A stretch of 6,769 nt of DNA from JAWWPY01 sp036394075. GTDB lineage: Bacteria; Actinomycetota; Actinomycetes; Streptosporangiales; Streptosporangiaceae. Position numbers and translations under genes: made by a program. How positions within the stretch are numbered: the first letter of the stretch is position 1; each line of letters starts with the position of its first letter. This document shows, piece after piece, positions 1 to 6,042 of the stretch. The stretch is taken from the NCBI GenBank assembly GCA_036394075.1, contig DASWFT010000224.1:1-6769 (forward strand). Reading direction: 5' to 3'. The notes under the pieces were generated by a model. That model made no database searches, was not told the DNA's origin, and saw nothing but the letters and a program-made list of their open reading frames with translations.

Positions 1-1145
1 GCGACCAGGGCCAGGCCCCCGAAGCAGAGCACCCCGAGCGCAAGTGTCGCGGCGGGGCGGGTGACGATGCGGCCGGCGGTGCGTCCCCACCAGCCGAGGC
101 GCTGCGCGCCCCGGGTCGTGTTCGAGGGCCAGAACGCGGCCCGGCCGAAGATGGCCAGCAGGGCCGGCTGCAAGGTGAGTCCGGCCAGCAGCATGAGCCC
201 GATCGCGATGGCCAGCGCGGCGCCAAGGCCGGAGTACAGCCCCAGGGTGGCGACTAGCAGTGTGAGCAGCGCGGCGATGACGGTCGCGGCGGAGAAGGTG
301 ATCGACTCGCCGGTCCGGGACAGGGCGTGGGTGACCGCGTCGTGGGGCGCACGGCCTGCGCGCAGTTCCTCCCTGACCCGGAAGACGAGGAACAGGCCGT
401 AGTCAGTGCCGGCGCCGAGGGTCAGGATGAGCAGCATGATCTGGGTGAGCGACGACACCTGAAGGCCGGCCTTGCTCGCCTCGCCGATCACCGGCCCGGC
501 GAGCTGGGTGACGAGCACGGCGGGGGCGAGGGTCAGCAGCGGCGCCAGGAGCGAGCGGAAGACGACGAGCAGCAGAACCACGATGAACAGGATGGACAGG
601 TCCTGGCCCAGGTTGACCGTTCGCTGGGAGGCCTGGCTGGCGTCGGCCTGGGCGGCCACCTGACCGGCCAGGCGGGCGTGCAGGCCGCCGGGCAGGGCGC
701 TGGCCTGGATGGCGTGGCGGAGGCCGGCGACGAGATGGTCGGCGGGGCCCTCGGTGCCGAGGTTGATGTTGGCCAGGACCTGCAGTTGCACCGCCTGACG
801 GTCCCGGCTGGCGCCGAGGTTCTTGACCTGGTGCACGTCGGTGACCTTCGCCAGGCTGGCGGCCAGCCGTCCGATGGCGGCCACGTCCGCGGTAGTGACT
901 GTGCCGCTGCGGGCGATGACGACAGGGACCGCTGTCTCGTCCAGGCCCTGGAACGGAGTGGCCAGCCGGGCGGCTTGCAGGCTAGGGCTGCTGGCGGGCA
1001 GGAGGCTGCTGTTGTTCTGCTTGGCCACGCTGGTCAGCGACGGAAAGAACAGGTTGGCGAGGACGGTCGCGGCCACCCAGGCGGCGACGACGGCCCAGCG
1101 GAAGCGCACGGCGAACCGTCCGGTGGCGGCGAAGAACCTATGCAC
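1..1145 (-). CDS. MMPL/RND-family membrane transporter, N-terminal part (3' end outside window)
   Basis: This gene encodes a resistance-nodulation-division type exporter of the MMPL family, which uses the proton gradient to move lipids, drugs or other hydrophobic compounds across the inner membrane; the substrate cannot be told here. I translated 381 residues from a GTG at 1145-1143. A first membrane helix lies at about residues 14-36, followed by an extracytoplasmic domain (about 37-180). A helix bundle follows (about 181-198, 200-220, 231-256, 282-304, 306-333). It carries the family signature GAGTDYGLFL at 244-253, with the conserved Asp-Tyr pair. A further helix begins near 365 as the frame leaves the window. 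Full MMPL proteins have about 700 or more residues, so roughly half is visible. The GTG is the first start after an in-frame stop and has a good ribosome-binding site. It lies 18 bp downstream of a short same-strand frame resembling an ABC-ATPase tail, so the two are probably cotranscribed from the divergent region near 1450-1550. Confidence 0.93.
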   Translation of the reverse strand, partial: MHRFFAATGRFAVRFRWAVVAAWVAATVLANLFFPSLTSVAKQNNSSLLPASSPSLQAARLATPFQGLDETAVPVVIARSGTVTTADVAAIGRLAASLAKVTDVHQVKNLGASRDRQAVQLQVLANINLGTEGPADHLVAGLRHAIQASALPGGLHARLAGQVAAQADASQASQRTVNLGQDLSILFIVVLLLVVFRSLLAPLLTLAPAVLVTQLAGPVIGEASKAGLQVSSLTQIMLLILTLGAGTDYGLFLVFRVREELRAGRAPHDAVTHALSRTGESITFSAATVIAALLTLLVATLGLYSGLGAALAIAIGLMLLAGLTLQPALLAIFGRAAFWPSNTTRGAQRLGWWGRTAGRIVTRPAATLALGVLCFGGLALV

Positions 1146-1152
1146 GCGAAAT

Positions 1153-1158
1153 CTCCCC
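1153..1158 (-). promoter_or_regulatory. Ribosome-binding site fixing the GTG start of the MMPL gene
   Basis: On the minus strand GGGGAG lies 7 nt upstream of the GTG at 1145-1143. An in-frame TGA lies a few codons upstream with no other start codon between, so this site decides the start. Confidence 0.7.
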
Positions 1159-1163
1159 GTTAG

Positions 1164-1433
1164 TCAGGCGGCACCAGGGGTGGCGCCGGTGGTGGGTGGT
1201 GATGCGTCCGCCCGGGCCGCCCAGGCACTGCTGGCCGACGTCGAGCTGAAGCCGACGACCTCGTGACCGCGCAACGCTTCCAGGAACGGCTGGAAACTGC
1301 CGCAGACCACGCACCGCAGGATCGAGCCGTCAATCTCCACATCGCTGACACCGGACGCGCGCTCTACCTGCTGGGCGGGAGCGGAGCCGACGAAACTGAC
1401 CTCCACTCGCTGTATCGGCAGTTCCTCAGCCAT
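1164..1433 (-). CDS. Orphan ABC-transporter ATPase C-terminal domain (DUF4162-like), probable gene remnant
   Basis: This short frame has 89 codons from the ATG at 1433, or 92 from a GTG at 1442. Its segment from QRVEVSF through GVSDVEIDGSILRCVVCGS to FLEALRGHEVV reads like the accessory domain that follows the nucleotide-binding domain in actinobacterial multidrug ABC ATPases. In that family the segment ends with a motif like EPSLEEIF. Here the homology stops at VVGFSST and runs into an Ala/Ser/Pro-rich tail up to a TGA at 1166-1164. The whole nucleotide-binding domain (Walker A, signature, Walker B) is missing, and an in-frame TAA at 1481-1479 shows that the ORF does not continue upstream. 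No strong ribosome-binding site precedes either start. The most likely reading is a truncated remnant of an ABC ATPase gene. A small expressed protein cotranscribed with the MMPL gene 18 bp downstream is possible. The domain match is from memory of the family, not from a search. Confidence 0.5.
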   Translation of the reverse strand: MAEELPIQRVEVSFVGSAPAQQVERASGVSDVEIDGSILRCVVCGSFQPFLEALRGHEVVGFSSTSASSAWAARADASPPTTGATPGAA

Positions 1434-1493
1434 GCTCGTCACACTAGGAGGGCACGCGCACCGTCGGCATCGGCGGAATTACCGATTGGGTGC

Positions 1494-1514
1494 CTAGGGC
1501 GCGACACGCCCTAG
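1494..1514. promoter_or_regulatory. Perfect inverted repeat in divergent promoter region (operator candidate)
   Basis: CTAGGGCG (1494-1501) and CGCCCTAG (1507-1514) form a perfect 8-bp dyad with a 5-nt centre. It lies between the minus-strand ABC-tail/MMPL unit and the plus-strand LuxR-type gene. Its centre is about 49 bp upstream of the latter's start codon. A partial related inverted copy occurs at 1442-1448 (CACTAGG, matching CCTAGTG at 1510-1516). The spacing fits an activator or repressor site serving both directions. A transcription terminator is less likely because no U-rich tract follows on either strand. Confidence 0.5.
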
Positions 1515-1539
1515 TGAACCGGCGCCCATAGCGCAGCCG

Positions 1540-1553
1540 TATAAATAGCGTCA
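1540..1553 (+). promoter_or_regulatory. -10-like box placed for leaderless expression of the LuxR-type gene
   Basis: TATAAA(T) at 1540-1546 resembles a sigma-70 type -10 element and ends 7 nt before the ATG at 1553, so transcription would begin at or next to the start codon. No Shine-Dalgarno-like purine run occurs in the 30 nt before the ATG. Both facts fit a leaderless mRNA, which is common in actinobacteria. A vegetative -35 is not obvious. GAAC (1516-1519) followed 18 nt later by CGT (1538-1540) would alternatively suit an ECF sigma factor. Confidence 0.45.
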
Positions 1554-3850
1554 TGGCTAGACCCCCCCGGCGCTCGGGCCGCCTTCCAGCCGAGGCGAGC
1601 AGCTTCATCGGTCGCCGCCGCGAGATCGCGGAAGTCAGGAAGAAGCTCACCGAGGCCCGCCTGATCAGCCTCGTCGGACCGGGTGGGGTCGGCAAGACAC
1701 GCTTGGCGATCCGGATTGTGACAGATCTCGGACGTGGCTTCCGTGGCGGCGGGTGGTTGGTCGAACTCGCCGAAATCCAGGACCCGGCGCTCGTCACCAA
1801 CGCCGTCATGGCGGCTCTGGACCTGCGGGACCAGGCCGCGACGGAGCCCCTGGCCCTGGTGCTTTCCTACCTGCGAGACAAGGAACTGCTGCTGGTCGTG
1901 GACAACTGCGAGCATCTGCTCGGAGCAGCCGCGCAGGTCGTGACCGACATGATGAGAGCTGCGCCCGGCGTGCGTGTGATCGCCACCAGCCGGGAGCCGC
2001 TCTCGGTGCCGGGTGAGCATGTGGTCCCGGTACCGCCCCTCGAACTACCTGCGCCGCAGCCGGGCGAGCCCCTCGCCCGGCTGCGTCAGAACGAGGCGGT
2101 GATGCTGTTCACGGAGCGGGCAGCGGCGGCTTCGGGCACGTTCGAGCTGACCGCCTCCAACCAGGCGGCGGTCGTGGATCTGTGCCGCCGGCTCGACGGG
2201 CTGCCGCTGGCGATCGAGCTCGCCGCGGTCAGGACGCGGGTCCTCACGGTGGAGCAGATCCTCGATCGGCTGGCTGACCGGTTTGGTCTGCTGACGGGTG
2301 GAAGCCGCGCTGCCCTACCGCGTCATCAAACGCTCCGGACCACCATTGAATGGAGCCACGACCTGTTGACCGGCGGCGAGCGCGCGGTCCTGAGGCGGTC
2401 ATGCGCGTTCGCAGGCAGGTTCACCCTGGAAGACGTCGAGTCCGTGTGTACTTCCGAGGACGTGCCGGTCGCACAGGCTCTGGACGTGCTGTCATCGCTG
2501 GTCGACAAGTCCCTCGTGACGAAGGAGGACGTCAAGGGCCTCGCCTGCTATCGCCTGCACGAGACGATGCGAGAATTTGCTGCCCTCAAGTTGCGGGAAT
2601 CCGGCGAAGAGGAAGCTGTCGAACTGCGTTGCGCCCGGTACTACCGGTCGAGGTGTCGGCGGTCCGCGTTGGCCGGGGACCGGCTCCTCGAATGGCTCGA
2701 ATGGGCGGACTTGGAGATCGACAACATCCGGGCCGTCCTTCAGCGATGCCTGGTCCGCGCCGACGCCGAGGTCGGAATCGATCTCGCCCGCTCCCTGGGC
2801 TGGTACTGGATCACGCGCGCGACCACTGAAGGCATGCGGTGGCTGGATGAGTTTCTCGCCTCCGGAGGTAGCAGTCCGGAGGCGCGTGGCTGGGCTTTGT
2901 TCATGCGTGGGTTCCTGGCCGTGCTGAAGGCTGATCCGGCAGCCGCCAGGCCAGCGCTTCGAGCAGCAGTGGCAGCCGCCCGGCAGGGGGGACAGCAGGA
3001 TCTACTGGCCCAAGCGCTGTGCATGGCATCGATCGCCGAGAGCATGGCCGGTGACCGCGCATCCGCCCGGCGCTTGCTGGATGAGGCTCATGGCATCACC
3101 GCAGACCGTGCCCATGCGCCCGGCACACTCGCGGTCCTCCAGGCTCGCGCGTTCAGTGGCTTCTTCGAGGCTGATCTCGACGCAGTCAGGTCCGCCGCCT
3201 CAGCAGGAGTGCGTCTCGCGAGAGAAGCAGGTGACCTTTACCGGCTTGAAGTCATGCTCATGAACCTGGGGTCGGCCGCGCTGATGGCTGGTGATCTTGA
3301 TGAGTCAAAGCCGCTGCTCGCAGAAGCGCTACGGATCGCTCACCAGATCGATGACCGGGTGGCACAGTTTTATCTGCTTGACGCATTTGGCTGCCACGCC
3401 GCATTTTCTGGCCAAGCGCGGCTCGCGGCCCAGCTGCTCGGGGCCGCGGAGACGGCGCGAGCGGAGGCTGGCGCAAACGTCATGACATTCCTTGCTCCAC
3501 TACTAGCCCAGGCCCAGGCGTCGGCCGCCGCGGCGCTCGGGCCAACGAGGTTCGAGGCCGGGTTCGAGGCTGGAAAACGCTTGGGCCGGGACACGGCATC
3601 GGGGCTCGCGCTTGGCCAGCCCGCCCATGTCACGACCGCCGCCTCAGGCGATGCCAGCGCGGGGTTGCTCGGGAACCGAGAAGCCGATGTCGCGCGGCTG
3701 GTCGCCGACGGCTTGACCAACAAACAGATCGGAACGCGTCTTTTCATATCCGAACGAACCGTCGACAGCCATGTCCGCAGCATCCTGAACAAGCTCGGCG
3801 TCAACTCGCGAGCCCAGATCGCCGCCTGGATGGCATCGTCGAATCAGTAG
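1553..3850 (+). CDS. Large NTP-binding transcriptional regulator with TPR-like region and C-terminal LuxR HTH
   Basis: This 765-residue cytoplasmic regulator belongs to the STAND/LAL-type class, in which ligand and ATP binding are thought to switch oligomerisation and DNA binding. The N-terminal NB-ARC-like ATPase opens with FIGRRREI (18-25). Walker A is GPGGVGKT (42-49) and Walker B is LLLVVDN (112-118, acidic D117). A sensor-like TSRE lies at 145-148 and the GLPLA motif at 216-220. A winged-helix-like segment (about 255-345) and a long Ala/Leu-rich helical TPR-like region (about 355-660) follow. The LuxR/FixJ HTH spans about 704-760, with the recognition segment ISERTVDSHVRSILNKLGV at 732-750. 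All core ATPase motifs look intact. The protein is shorter than the roughly 900-1000 residues of many LAL regulators, but this compact form is common in actinomycetes. The ATG lacks a ribosome-binding site and follows a -10-like box closely. Divergent placement suggests control of the MMPL transporter unit, itself, or both. Confidence 0.93.
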   Translation: MARPPRRSGRLPAEASSFIGRRREIAEVRKKLTEARLISLVGPGGVGKTRLAIRIVTDLGRGFRGGGWLVELAEIQDPALVTNAVMAALDLRDQAATEPLALVLSYLRDKELLLVVDNCEHLLGAAAQVVTDMMRAAPGVRVIATSREPLSVPGEHVVPVPPLELPAPQPGEPLARLRQNEAVMLFTERAAAASGTFELTASNQAAVVDLCRRLDGLPLAIELAAVRTRVLTVEQILDRLADRFGLLTGGSRAALPRHQTLRTTIEWSHDLLTGGERAVLRRSCAFAGRFTLEDVESVCTSEDVPVAQALDVLSSLVDKSLVTKEDVKGLACYRLHETMREFAALKLRESGEEEAVELRCARYYRSRCRRSALAGDRLLEWLEWADLEIDNIRAVLQRCLVRADAEVGIDLARSLGWYWITRATTEGMRWLDEFLASGGSSPEARGWALFMRGFLAVLKADPAAARPALRAAVAAARQGGQQDLLAQALCMASIAESMAGDRASARRLLDEAHGITADRAHAPGTLAVLQARAFSGFFEADLDAVRSAASAGVRLAREAGDLYRLEVMLMNLGSAALMAGDLDESKPLLAEALRIAHQIDDRVAQFYLLDAFGCHAAFSGQARLAAQLLGAAETARAEAGANVMTFLAPLLAQAQASAAAALGPTRFEAGFEAGKRLGRDTASGLALGQPAHVTTAASGDASAGLLGNREADVARLVADGLTNKQIGTRLFISERTVDSHVRSILNKLGVNSRAQIAAWMASSNQ

Positions 3851-3857
3851 CCATGGC

Positions 3858-3891
3858 CCGGCTGACTGCGTTCGACCGGTACGCAAGCCGG
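3858..3891 (+). terminator. Hairpin after the LuxR-type gene, terminator candidate
   Basis: CCGGCT (3858-3863) pairs with AGCCGG (3886-3891). After a 3-nt bulge, TGCG (3867-3870) pairs with CGCA (3882-3885), leaving an 11-nt loop. The hairpin starts 8 nt after the stop codon of the upstream gene. Only a weak T-containing run (TGTCTT) follows, as is usual for high-GC actinomycete terminators. It separates that gene from the promoter that follows. Confidence 0.5.
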
Positions 3892-3898
3892 ACCTGTC

Positions 3899-3927
3899 TT
3901 GCCACCGGGCGGTCGGCGTTCTAAGAT
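3899..3927 (+). promoter_or_regulatory. Predicted sigma-70-type promoter of the PadR operon
   Basis: TTGCCA (3899-3904) matches 5 of 6 positions of the -35 consensus. After a 17-bp spacer, TAAGAT (3922-3927) matches the -10 at its important first, second, fifth and sixth positions. The predicted transcript start is near 3934, giving a leader of about 42 nt with a ribosome-binding site before the ATG at 3976. Confidence 0.55.
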
Positions 3928-3928
3928 G

Positions 3929-3951
3929 GCGATATATCGTGATCGTATCGC
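3929..3951. promoter_or_regulatory. Operator candidate for PadR autoregulation
   Basis: GCGATA (3929-3934) and TATCGC (3946-3951) form a perfect 6-bp dyad separated by 11 bp. Within it lies the 10-bp palindrome CGATATATCG (3930-3939). The A/T-rich dyad stands out from the surrounding GC-rich sequence. It begins 1 bp after the predicted -10 and covers the predicted transcript start, the position expected of a repressor site. PadR proteins commonly repress their own genes through such dyads; the assignment to this PadR is inference. Confidence 0.55.
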
Positions 3952-3975
3952 GAGTGGTCTTGTACGGGAGCGCAG

Positions 3976-4695
3976 ATGCTGGGAGCAGGTTCAGCGGCCG
4001 GGGACTTCGATCCTGGCCTCTTCGATGTCTTCACTTGCGTGAGCGGCCTGCTCGGCCAGGTCCAGGGCGCCGCCCGCAGGATGTCCGGCGGGCACGGCCC
4101 GGGCTGGCGCGGCGGACCTTGGGAGCGGGGCTTCGGGCGGCCGAAGGGTCCCAGGGAGTGGGCCGGCGGCTTCGGCGGGCAGCCGGGCGGCTGGTGGCCC
4201 GGCCCGCCCGGCTCCCCGCGGGGGCCGAAGGCTGGCCGCGGGGATGTGCGCGCCGCGATCCTGGCCCTGCTGCGGGAGGGCCCGCGCAATGGCTACCAGA
4301 TCATGTCGGAGATCGAAGAGCGCAGTGATGGCGCGTGGCGGCCCAGCCCCGGCGCGGTCTATCCGGCTCTGCAGCAGCTCGCCGACGAGGGCCTGATCGA
4401 AGGGGAGGAGTCCGGCGGGCGGCGCACATTCAGCCTCACCGATGCGGGCCGCCGTCATGTCGAGGAGAACCCCGAGATGGCCCGCCCGGCGTGGGAGTCG
4501 ATGGCACAGGGTGAGTCCGGGGAGGTGCCTGGCCTGTTCGTGGCGGCCGCACGGCTTGGCGGCAGCATCGTGCAGATGGCCCACGCTGGCACGCCCGGGC
4601 AGATCCACGCCGCCGAACAGCTACTAGAGCAGACCCGGCGCAGGATGTACCAGATCCTGGCCGGCGACGCGCACGACGAGCAGAACGAACAGTAG
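3976..4695 (+). CDS. PadR family transcriptional regulator
   Basis: This 239-residue protein contains a PadR-type winged-helix DNA-binding domain at about 88-160. It runs from RGDVRAAILALL through GPRNGYQIM (102-110), the PSPGAVYPAL segment (123-132) and LADEGLIEGEE to the wing GGRRTFSLTDAGRR (147-160). The C-terminal part (about 165-229) is helical and probably forms the dimerisation arm. Residues 37-86 are a Gly/Pro/Trp/Arg-rich low-complexity linker before the domain. Such linkers are frequent in actinobacterial members and are probably disordered. The ATG at 3976 has GGGAG at 3966-3970, 5 nt upstream. The gene lies below a predicted promoter overlapped by a dyad and is followed 13 bp later by the DUF1707 gene, so the two form an operon, probably autorepressed. 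The effector is unknown; other PadR proteins respond to phenolics, drugs or cell-envelope signals. Confidence 0.93.
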   Translation: MLGAGSAAGDFDPGLFDVFTCVSGLLGQVQGAARRMSGGHGPGWRGGPWERGFGRPKGPREWAGGFGGQPGGWWPGPPGSPRGPKAGRGDVRAAILALLREGPRNGYQIMSEIEERSDGAWRPSPGAVYPALQQLADEGLIEGEESGGRRTFSLTDAGRRHVEENPEMARPAWESMAQGESGEVPGLFVAAARLGGSIVQMAHAGTPGQIHAAEQLLEQTRRRMYQILAGDAHDEQNEQ

Positions 4696-4708
4696 AAGGG
4701 GACAGGCA

Positions 4709-5215
4709 ATGGACGATCGCATCCGCGTTTCAGACGCCGACCGGGACCGCGTCACCGCCCGGCTGCGCGAGCACTTCGCCGAGGGCCGGCTCACACCCGA
4801 CGAGCTGGACCAGCGACTCTCGGCGACCCTGAACGCGAAAACCTTCGGTGATCTGCGCGGCATCATGACCGACCTTCCCGAGCCTGCTCATGTGCCGTCA
4901 CAGGCAGCCCAGCGCCCGCAGCGGGCTGCGCCCCCCTGGATGGCCCGCCGCCACGGCCCGCGAATACTGCCGCTGATCCTCCTCGGGCTGCTCGCAGCGC
5001 TGCTGATTCCCGGCGCCGGCTGGCTGCTGTTCGCGTTCTTCAAGATAGTCCTGGTGTTCTGGCTCGTGACCTCCCTGGTTGCGGTCCTCGGCATTGGCCG
5101 GTCTTACCGGCGGATGCGCCGCTCCGCGCAGTCCGGATATCTCCCGCATTGGCGGAGCCGTGCGCGCTGGGGACAAGCGCCGTGTGGTCGGCGATCTGAG
5201 CAGCACATGATCTGA
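4709..5215 (+). CDS. DUF1707 domain membrane protein
   Basis: This 168-residue protein begins with a DUF1707 domain (about 5-57). It is recognisable by RVSDADRDRV, then LREHFAEGRLTPDELDQRL (19-37), and a LRGIMTDLP end. The domain is widespread in actinobacteria and of unknown biochemical role. A Pro/Arg/Ala-rich linker (58-85) leads to two closely spaced membrane helices (about 86-101 and 104-129), and the tail is basic. The ATG has AAGGGG at 4696-4701, 7 nt upstream, and lies 13 bp after the PadR stop, so the two genes are cotranscribed. The pairing suggests the PadR protein controls this membrane protein. Oddly, the last residues (SEQHMI) and the stop codon come from a 16-bp tandem duplication. 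Without it the frame would end differently, so the native C-terminus may have been altered. Confidence 0.85.
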   Translation: MDDRIRVSDADRDRVTARLREHFAEGRLTPDELDQRLSATLNAKTFGDLRGIMTDLPEPAHVPSQAAQRPQRAAPPWMARRHGPRILPLILLGLLAALLIPGAGWLLFAFFKIVLVFWLVTSLVAVLGIGRSYRRMRRSAQSGYLPHWRSRARWGQAPCGRRSEQHMI

Positions 5216-5225
5216 GCAGCACATG
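5194..5225. repeat. 16-bp perfect tandem duplication at the DUF1707 stop
   Basis: ATCTGAGCAGCACATG occurs twice back to back (5194-5209 and 5210-5225). Because 16 is not a multiple of 3, the first copy is read through (SEQHM) and the second supplies the TGA at 5213-5215. It may be a slippage duplication or a scar of an insertion and excision event. Confidence 0.9.
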
Positions 5226-5229
5226 ACAT

Positions 5230-5262
5230 ATTGACCCCGTCCCGCCATAATTGACCCCGTCC
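5230..5262. repeat. 13-bp direct repeat with 20-bp period
   Basis: ATTGACCCCGTCC occurs at 5230-5242 and 5250-5262, starting only 4 bp after the tandem duplication. Read on the other strand the unit is a GGGGTCAAT motif. Repeated motifs of that look occur at the ends of IS21-family elements, so this may be a fossil insertion-sequence end. No transposase is visible nearby. The TTGACC cores also look like -35 boxes, but no suitable -10 follows at 16-18 bp. Confidence 0.75.
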
Positions 5263-5321
5263 TGCGCGTCGCCGGGCAGATCAAAAGCAATATGGGCAGC
5301 ACGCGGTAGGGGAGGCCAGAA

Positions 5322-5897
5322 ATGGTGACAGGCTTGAGGAGCGATCCCGCGGACATGGTGGTCCGCGTGGGCAGACACTGGGGATGGGTCCTTGCGTTCG
5401 GGATTATCACGCTGCTGACCGGCGTCGCCGTCCTGGTCTGGCCCGGCCGCACGCTGATAGTGGTTGCGGTGCTGTTCGGCATTCAGCTGATCGTGACGGG
5501 CATCTTCAGGTTCGCGGCCGCCTTCGCGTCCGATGACGTGACCGGTGGAACGCGGGTGCTGCTCGCGGTGCTCGGCGTGTTCTCGCTGATCATCGGCCTG
5601 TACGCGGTCCGGCACGTCCTGATCACCCTGCTGGCGCTGGCCCTGCTGCTGGGTATCTTCTGGATCATCAGTGGCGCGGTCGAGTTGTTCACGGCGCTGT
5701 CACACCGCGGGATGCGAGGTCGCGGCTGGACCGCGACGATGGGCATTCTCAGCATCCTGGCCGGCATCGTGGTCCTGGTCTATCCCAGTATCACGTTGCT
5801 TGTGCTCGCGGTCGTGCTCGGCGTCTGGCTCCTGGTCTTCGGCGCAATGCAGATCATCCTCGCCTTCCAGATCCGGTCCCTCGCCGGCCGCTCCTGA
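5322..5897 (+). CDS. HdeD/DUF308 family six-helix membrane protein
   Basis: This 191-residue integral membrane protein has six predicted helices (about 21-39, 43-66, 77-95, 98-120, 136-154, 157-183), arranged as three repeats of a hairpin unit. The units start at GIITLLTGVAVLVWPGRTL (27-45), GVFSLIIGLYAV (85-96) and GILSILAGIVVLVYPSITLL (141-160), the usual pattern of the HdeD/DUF308 family. E. coli HdeD is linked to acid resistance at high cell density; the molecular activity of actinobacterial members is not known. The ATG at 5322 follows an excellent ribosome-binding site, AGGGGAGG (5308-5315), 6 nt upstream; a GTG directly after it is less likely. The gene is 106 bp from the DUF1707 stop with repeats between, so it may be transcribed separately, though I see no convincing promoter. 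Length is normal for the family. Confidence 0.9.
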   Translation: MVTGLRSDPADMVVRVGRHWGWVLAFGIITLLTGVAVLVWPGRTLIVVAVLFGIQLIVTGIFRFAAAFASDDVTGGTRVLLAVLGVFSLIIGLYAVRHVLITLLALALLLGIFWIISGAVELFTALSHRGMRGRGWTATMGILSILAGIVVLVYPSITLLVLAVVLGVWLLVFGAMQIILAFQIRSLAGRS

Positions 5898-5908
5898 ACA
5901 GCGGCGGC
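5883..5908 (+). terminator. Hairpin spanning the HdeD stop codon, weak terminator candidate
   Basis: GCCGCT (5887-5892) pairs with AGCGGC (5900-5905). Past a one-base bulge, GCC (5883-5885) pairs with GGC (5906-5908). The 7-nt loop contains the TGA stop. No T-run follows. A second small hairpin, TCGCC-TTC-GGCGA, lies at 5922-5934. GC-rich dyads are frequent in such DNA, so this is tentative. Confidence 0.3.
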
Positions 5909-6022
5909 CTATCTCTGGGCGTCGCCTTCGGCGAAGACCTCCATCGCGATCTGGTAGCTGTCAAAGGCTCGAATGACCGCTGGGCATGAAGGAGGAACGA
6001 GCGTTATTTCGTGATGAAAGAG
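5909..6022 (-). other. Possible decayed coding remnant in the spacer, minus strand
   Basis: One minus-strand frame stays open for 37 codons between TGA (6025-6023) and TAG (5911-5909). Its last part reads AVIRAFDSYQIAMEVFAEGD followed by AQR and the stop, which has the look of a real protein C-terminus. It has no start codon and I do not recognise the family. It could be the tail of a deleted gene or chance; an open frame of this length is not rare at high GC. Confidence 0.2.
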
Positions 6023-6033
6023 TCACTCGTTCC
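5994..6033. promoter_or_regulatory. Inverted repeat before the alpha/beta hydrolase gene
   Basis: GGAACGAG (5994-6001) and CTCGTTCC (6026-6033) are a perfect 8-bp dyad with a 24-nt centre. The right arm ends directly before the GGAGG ribosome-binding site (6034-6038) of the hydrolase. The left arm overlaps a second, perfect ribosome-binding-like AAGGAGG (5989-5995) that has no start codon at a normal distance. It may be an operator or an RNA hairpin affecting translation initiation. Confidence 0.45.
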
Positions 6034-6042
6034 GGAGGCGTG

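Noticed and set aside
61..402. Plus-strand frame of 113 codons
   Set aside because: Antisense shadow of the MMPL transporter; no recognisable domain, and Arg/Ser/Pro-rich composition.
327..1163. Long plus-strand reading frame of 278 codons rich in Gly, Gln, Glu and Asp
   Set aside because: It lies antisense to the MMPL gene, whose translation shows membrane helices and the family signature. Its composition is typical of a high-GC antisense shadow.
1494..1514. Inverted repeat as an intrinsic terminator
   Set aside because: It lies between divergent genes where no transcript is expected to end, and no T-run follows on either strand.
1511..2020. Minus-strand frame of 169 codons opposite the start of the LuxR-type regulator
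   Set aside because: It overlaps the conserved Walker A and Walker B coding region of the plus-strand gene and shows no domain of its own.
3991..4608. Minus-strand frame of 205 codons opposite the PadR gene
   Set aside because: The plus strand encodes a clear PadR domain with a good ribosome-binding site; the minus frame is a GC-rich shadow.
5231..5256. Two TTGACC boxes as -35 elements of an HdeD promoter
   Set aside because: No acceptable -10 hexamer lies 16-18 bp downstream of either box, so they are better described as part of a direct repeat.
5040..5615. Minus-strand frame of 191 codons rich in His, Gln, Asp and Arg
   Set aside because: It runs through the end of DUF1707, the repeats and half of the HdeD gene. 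Its composition is that of the complement of hydrophobic helices.
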